Shown: piece after piece, positions 4,831-5,760 of the stretch
How the letters are laid out: the number at the start of each line of letters is the position of its first letter
How positions within the stretch are numbered: the stretch's first letter is position 1
Assembly: GCA_947168625.1 (NCBI GenBank)
Contig: CAMVMQ010000054.1
Location: 1-5,760 of the forward strand
Direction: 5' to 3'
Origin: an uncultured Caryophanales bacterium
GTDB lineage: Bacteria > Bacillota_I > Bacilli_A > RF39 > UBA660
Length of the DNA: 5,760 bases
Notes under the pieces: model-generated
What the model was told of the DNA's origin: nothing
The model's database searches: none
What the model saw: only the letters and a program-made list of their open reading frames with translations
Position numbers and translations under genes: made by a program

Positions 4831-5593
4831 AATATCTTTTCATTATACCTATTTGATAGTGGCCTTTGGTTTGGTATTAACAGGATATTTTATTAACTTA
4901 ATTATTTTCACTTCGCTCATAATTATTCATGAACTAGGGCATATCATAGCATGTAAGATTTATCATTATAAAATAAAAGAAATAATAATATATCCATATG
5001 GTGGACTAACTAAAATAGATAAACAAATTAATACTAATATTAATAATGATTTAGTCGTAGCCATATCAGGAGTGATATTTCAATCTATTTATTATCTTCT
5101 TTTTCTTTTTTTATTTAAAGAAGGCATTGTCAGAGATTATGTTTTTAATATTTTTATCAATTATCATAAAAGTATGTTATTGTTTAATATTCTTCCAATC
5201 ATCCCATTAGATGGATCAAAAATATTTAATTTAATTATTTCCAAATATGTAAGTTATTATACTTCTAATATAATAACAATTATTATAGCATTTATAACAA
5301 TAATATTATTTATCATCAGTGGTGTATTTGATAAGAACTATAGCATTATTTTAATTATTGGCATACTTCTTAATAATATATATAAATATTATCAAACATT
5401 AAATTATCTTTTTAATAGATTTTTAATGGAGAGATATTTATATAAGTATAATTATAGAAAATATAAAGTTATTGATAATATAAAAAAAATGTATAAAAAT
5501 AAGAATCATTATTTTAAAATAAATAATGGCTTGATGAAAGAAAAAGAATATTTAGAAAAAAAGATGAAAAAAAGTAATAATTTATTTGACTAG
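4808..5593 (+). CDS. spoIVFB: SpoIVFB-like intramembrane metalloprotease (site-2 protease, M50)
   Basis: Polytopic zinc protease cutting substrates within or near the membrane; 261 residues (B. subtilis SpoIVFB is 288). The HExxH motif is HELGH at 41-45 in a hydrophobic helix, and the third zinc ligand is D135 in NILPIIPLDG (127-136). Both positions fall within about two residues of the B. subtilis motifs. PYGG (63-66) after the first catalytic helix is also typical. Several hydrophobic segments follow to about residue 200. The C-terminus has FLMERY, the equivalent of FLLERY before the CBS domain in Bacillus, but only about 55 highly basic residues remain, so the CBS domain is truncated or degenerate. 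ATG 4808 overlaps spoIVFA by 23 nt, with AAGG (4789-4792) some distance upstream, indicating coupling. In Bacillus the enzyme processes pro-sigma-K; whether this organism sporulates cannot be read here, so the substrate is unknown. Confidence 0.88.
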   Translation: MIKNILGKISFHYTYLIVAFGLVLTGYFINLIIFTSLIIIHELGHIIACKIYHYKIKEIIIYPYGGLTKIDKQINTNINNDLVVAISGVIFQSIYYLLFLFLFKEGIVRDYVFNIFINYHKSMLLFNILPIIPLDGSKIFNLIISKYVSYYTSNIITIIIAFITIILFIISGVFDKNYSIILIIGILLNNIYKYYQTLNYLFNRFLMERYLYKYNYRKYKVIDNIKKMYKNKNHYFKINNGLMKEKEYLEKKMKKSNNLFD

Positions 5594-5614
5594 CAAATAC
5601 TTTTATGGTACAAT
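5586..5614 (+). promoter_or_regulatory. rplU promoter with extended -10
   Basis: -35 TTGACT (5/6) at 5586-5591, spacer 17, -10 TACAAT at 5609-5614 preceded by TGG, an extended -10. The -35 overlaps the spoIVFB stop codon (5591-5593). The predicted start near 5621 gives an rplU leader of about 110 nt. A strong promoter as expected for a ribosomal protein operon. Confidence 0.8.
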
Positions 5615-5620
5615 TGTATT

Positions 5621-5731
5621 GTTTTGAAGACCTCGAGTTGATTACTCAACCACATTGAAAAGGTTTAAAAAGTCTATTTTTGGTAGCGCCTTAAGAGTGA
5701 GTCTTAAAAATATATGTAAGGAGGTAAGAAA
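5621..5731 (+). ncRNA. L21 ribosomal-protein leader (cis-regulatory RNA), probable
   Basis: A structured leader of about 110 nt directly upstream of rplU, in the place of the L21 leader known in Firmicutes; the match to that family is by position and structure, not a model search. Helix P1 AGACCT (5628-5633) / AGGTTT (5661-5666, one G-U) encloses hairpin GTTGA (5637-5641) / TCAAC (5646-5650) with a 4-nt loop. Downstream, TATTTTT (5675-5681) can pair with AAAAATA (5706-5712), enclosing AAGA/TCTT (5693-5696/5702-5705) and an unpaired GC-rich patch GGTAGCGCC (5682-5690). In Firmicutes such leaders are thought to bind the ribosomal protein itself and repress the operon. Confidence 0.65.
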
Positions 5732-5760
5732 ATGAAAGCAATTATTGAAACTGGTGGAAA
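5732..5760 (+). CDS. rplU: Ribosomal protein bL21, N-terminal start (3' end outside window)
   Basis: Begins ATG 5732 after a strong SD AAGGAGGT (5718-5725) with 6-nt spacing. The ten visible codons read MKAIIETGGK, matching the conserved bL21 N-terminus (MYAIIETGGKQY in Bacillus). bL21 is a large-subunit protein that binds 23S rRNA. In Firmicutes rplU usually leads rplU-ysxB-rpmA, where YsxB is the protease that trims the N-terminus of L27; those genes would be expected just beyond the window. The placement after spoIVFA-spoIVFB is the Bacillus arrangement. The short length limits sequence evidence, but motif, leader and context agree. Confidence 0.9.

Noticed and set aside
5691..5707. TTAAGA/TCTTAA inverted repeat as a terminator or attenuator before rplU
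   Set aside because: Only six A/T-rich pairs, followed by A residues rather than a T-tract, so it cannot be an intrinsic terminator; it is better read as part of the leader structure.

Overview
The window is strongly AT-rich, compact, ordinary bacterial chromosome. Gene content and order point to a low-GC Bacilli-type Firmicute: a SpoIVFA/SpoIVFB pair directly upstream of ribosomal protein L21 (the Bacillus order spoIVFA-spoIVFB-rplU), lexA divergent from a tiny membrane-protein gene (as lexA/yneA in Bacillus or lexA/sosA in Staphylococcus), AGGAGG-type ribosome binding sites and many short intrinsic terminators. A D-Ala-D-Ala ligase implies a peptidoglycan wall, so this is not a wall-less mollicute. 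An uncultured, probably host-associated Bacilli lineage (RF39-like) is my inference, not proven.

Layout. (1) 2-145: the 3' end of a probable surface protein, closed by a terminator. (2) 256-1967: ddl and ruvA, overlapping by one base and ending in a terminator shared with convergent lexA. (3) 1982-2887: an SOS module. lexA (minus strand) is divergent from an unlisted 43-residue single-pass membrane protein (plus strand). The 138-bp gap has a consensus promoter with a LexA box in its spacer for the small gene, and a second, weaker LexA box over the lexA -35. (4) 2949-4172: two single-gene units of unknown function, a membrane-anchored extracytoplasmic protein and a small soluble lysine-tailed protein, each with its own promoter. 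(5) 4228-5593: a spoIVFA-like/spoIVFB-like pair, a membrane-bound degenerate LytM-domain protein translationally coupled to an intramembrane (site-2) metalloprotease. (6) 5594-5760: promoter and structured leader of rplU, then the first ten L21 codons.

The most interesting items are the LexA-controlled small membrane protein, which by position and regulation is a candidate SOS division inhibitor much shorter than YneA and without LysM; the SpoIVF-type protease pair with a shortened C-terminus; the divergent Ddl with altered D-Ala site residues; and the possible switch in the rplU leader. There is no CRISPR array, tRNA, rRNA, insertion sequence or prophage in the window, and no gene-free stretch above 300 bases.
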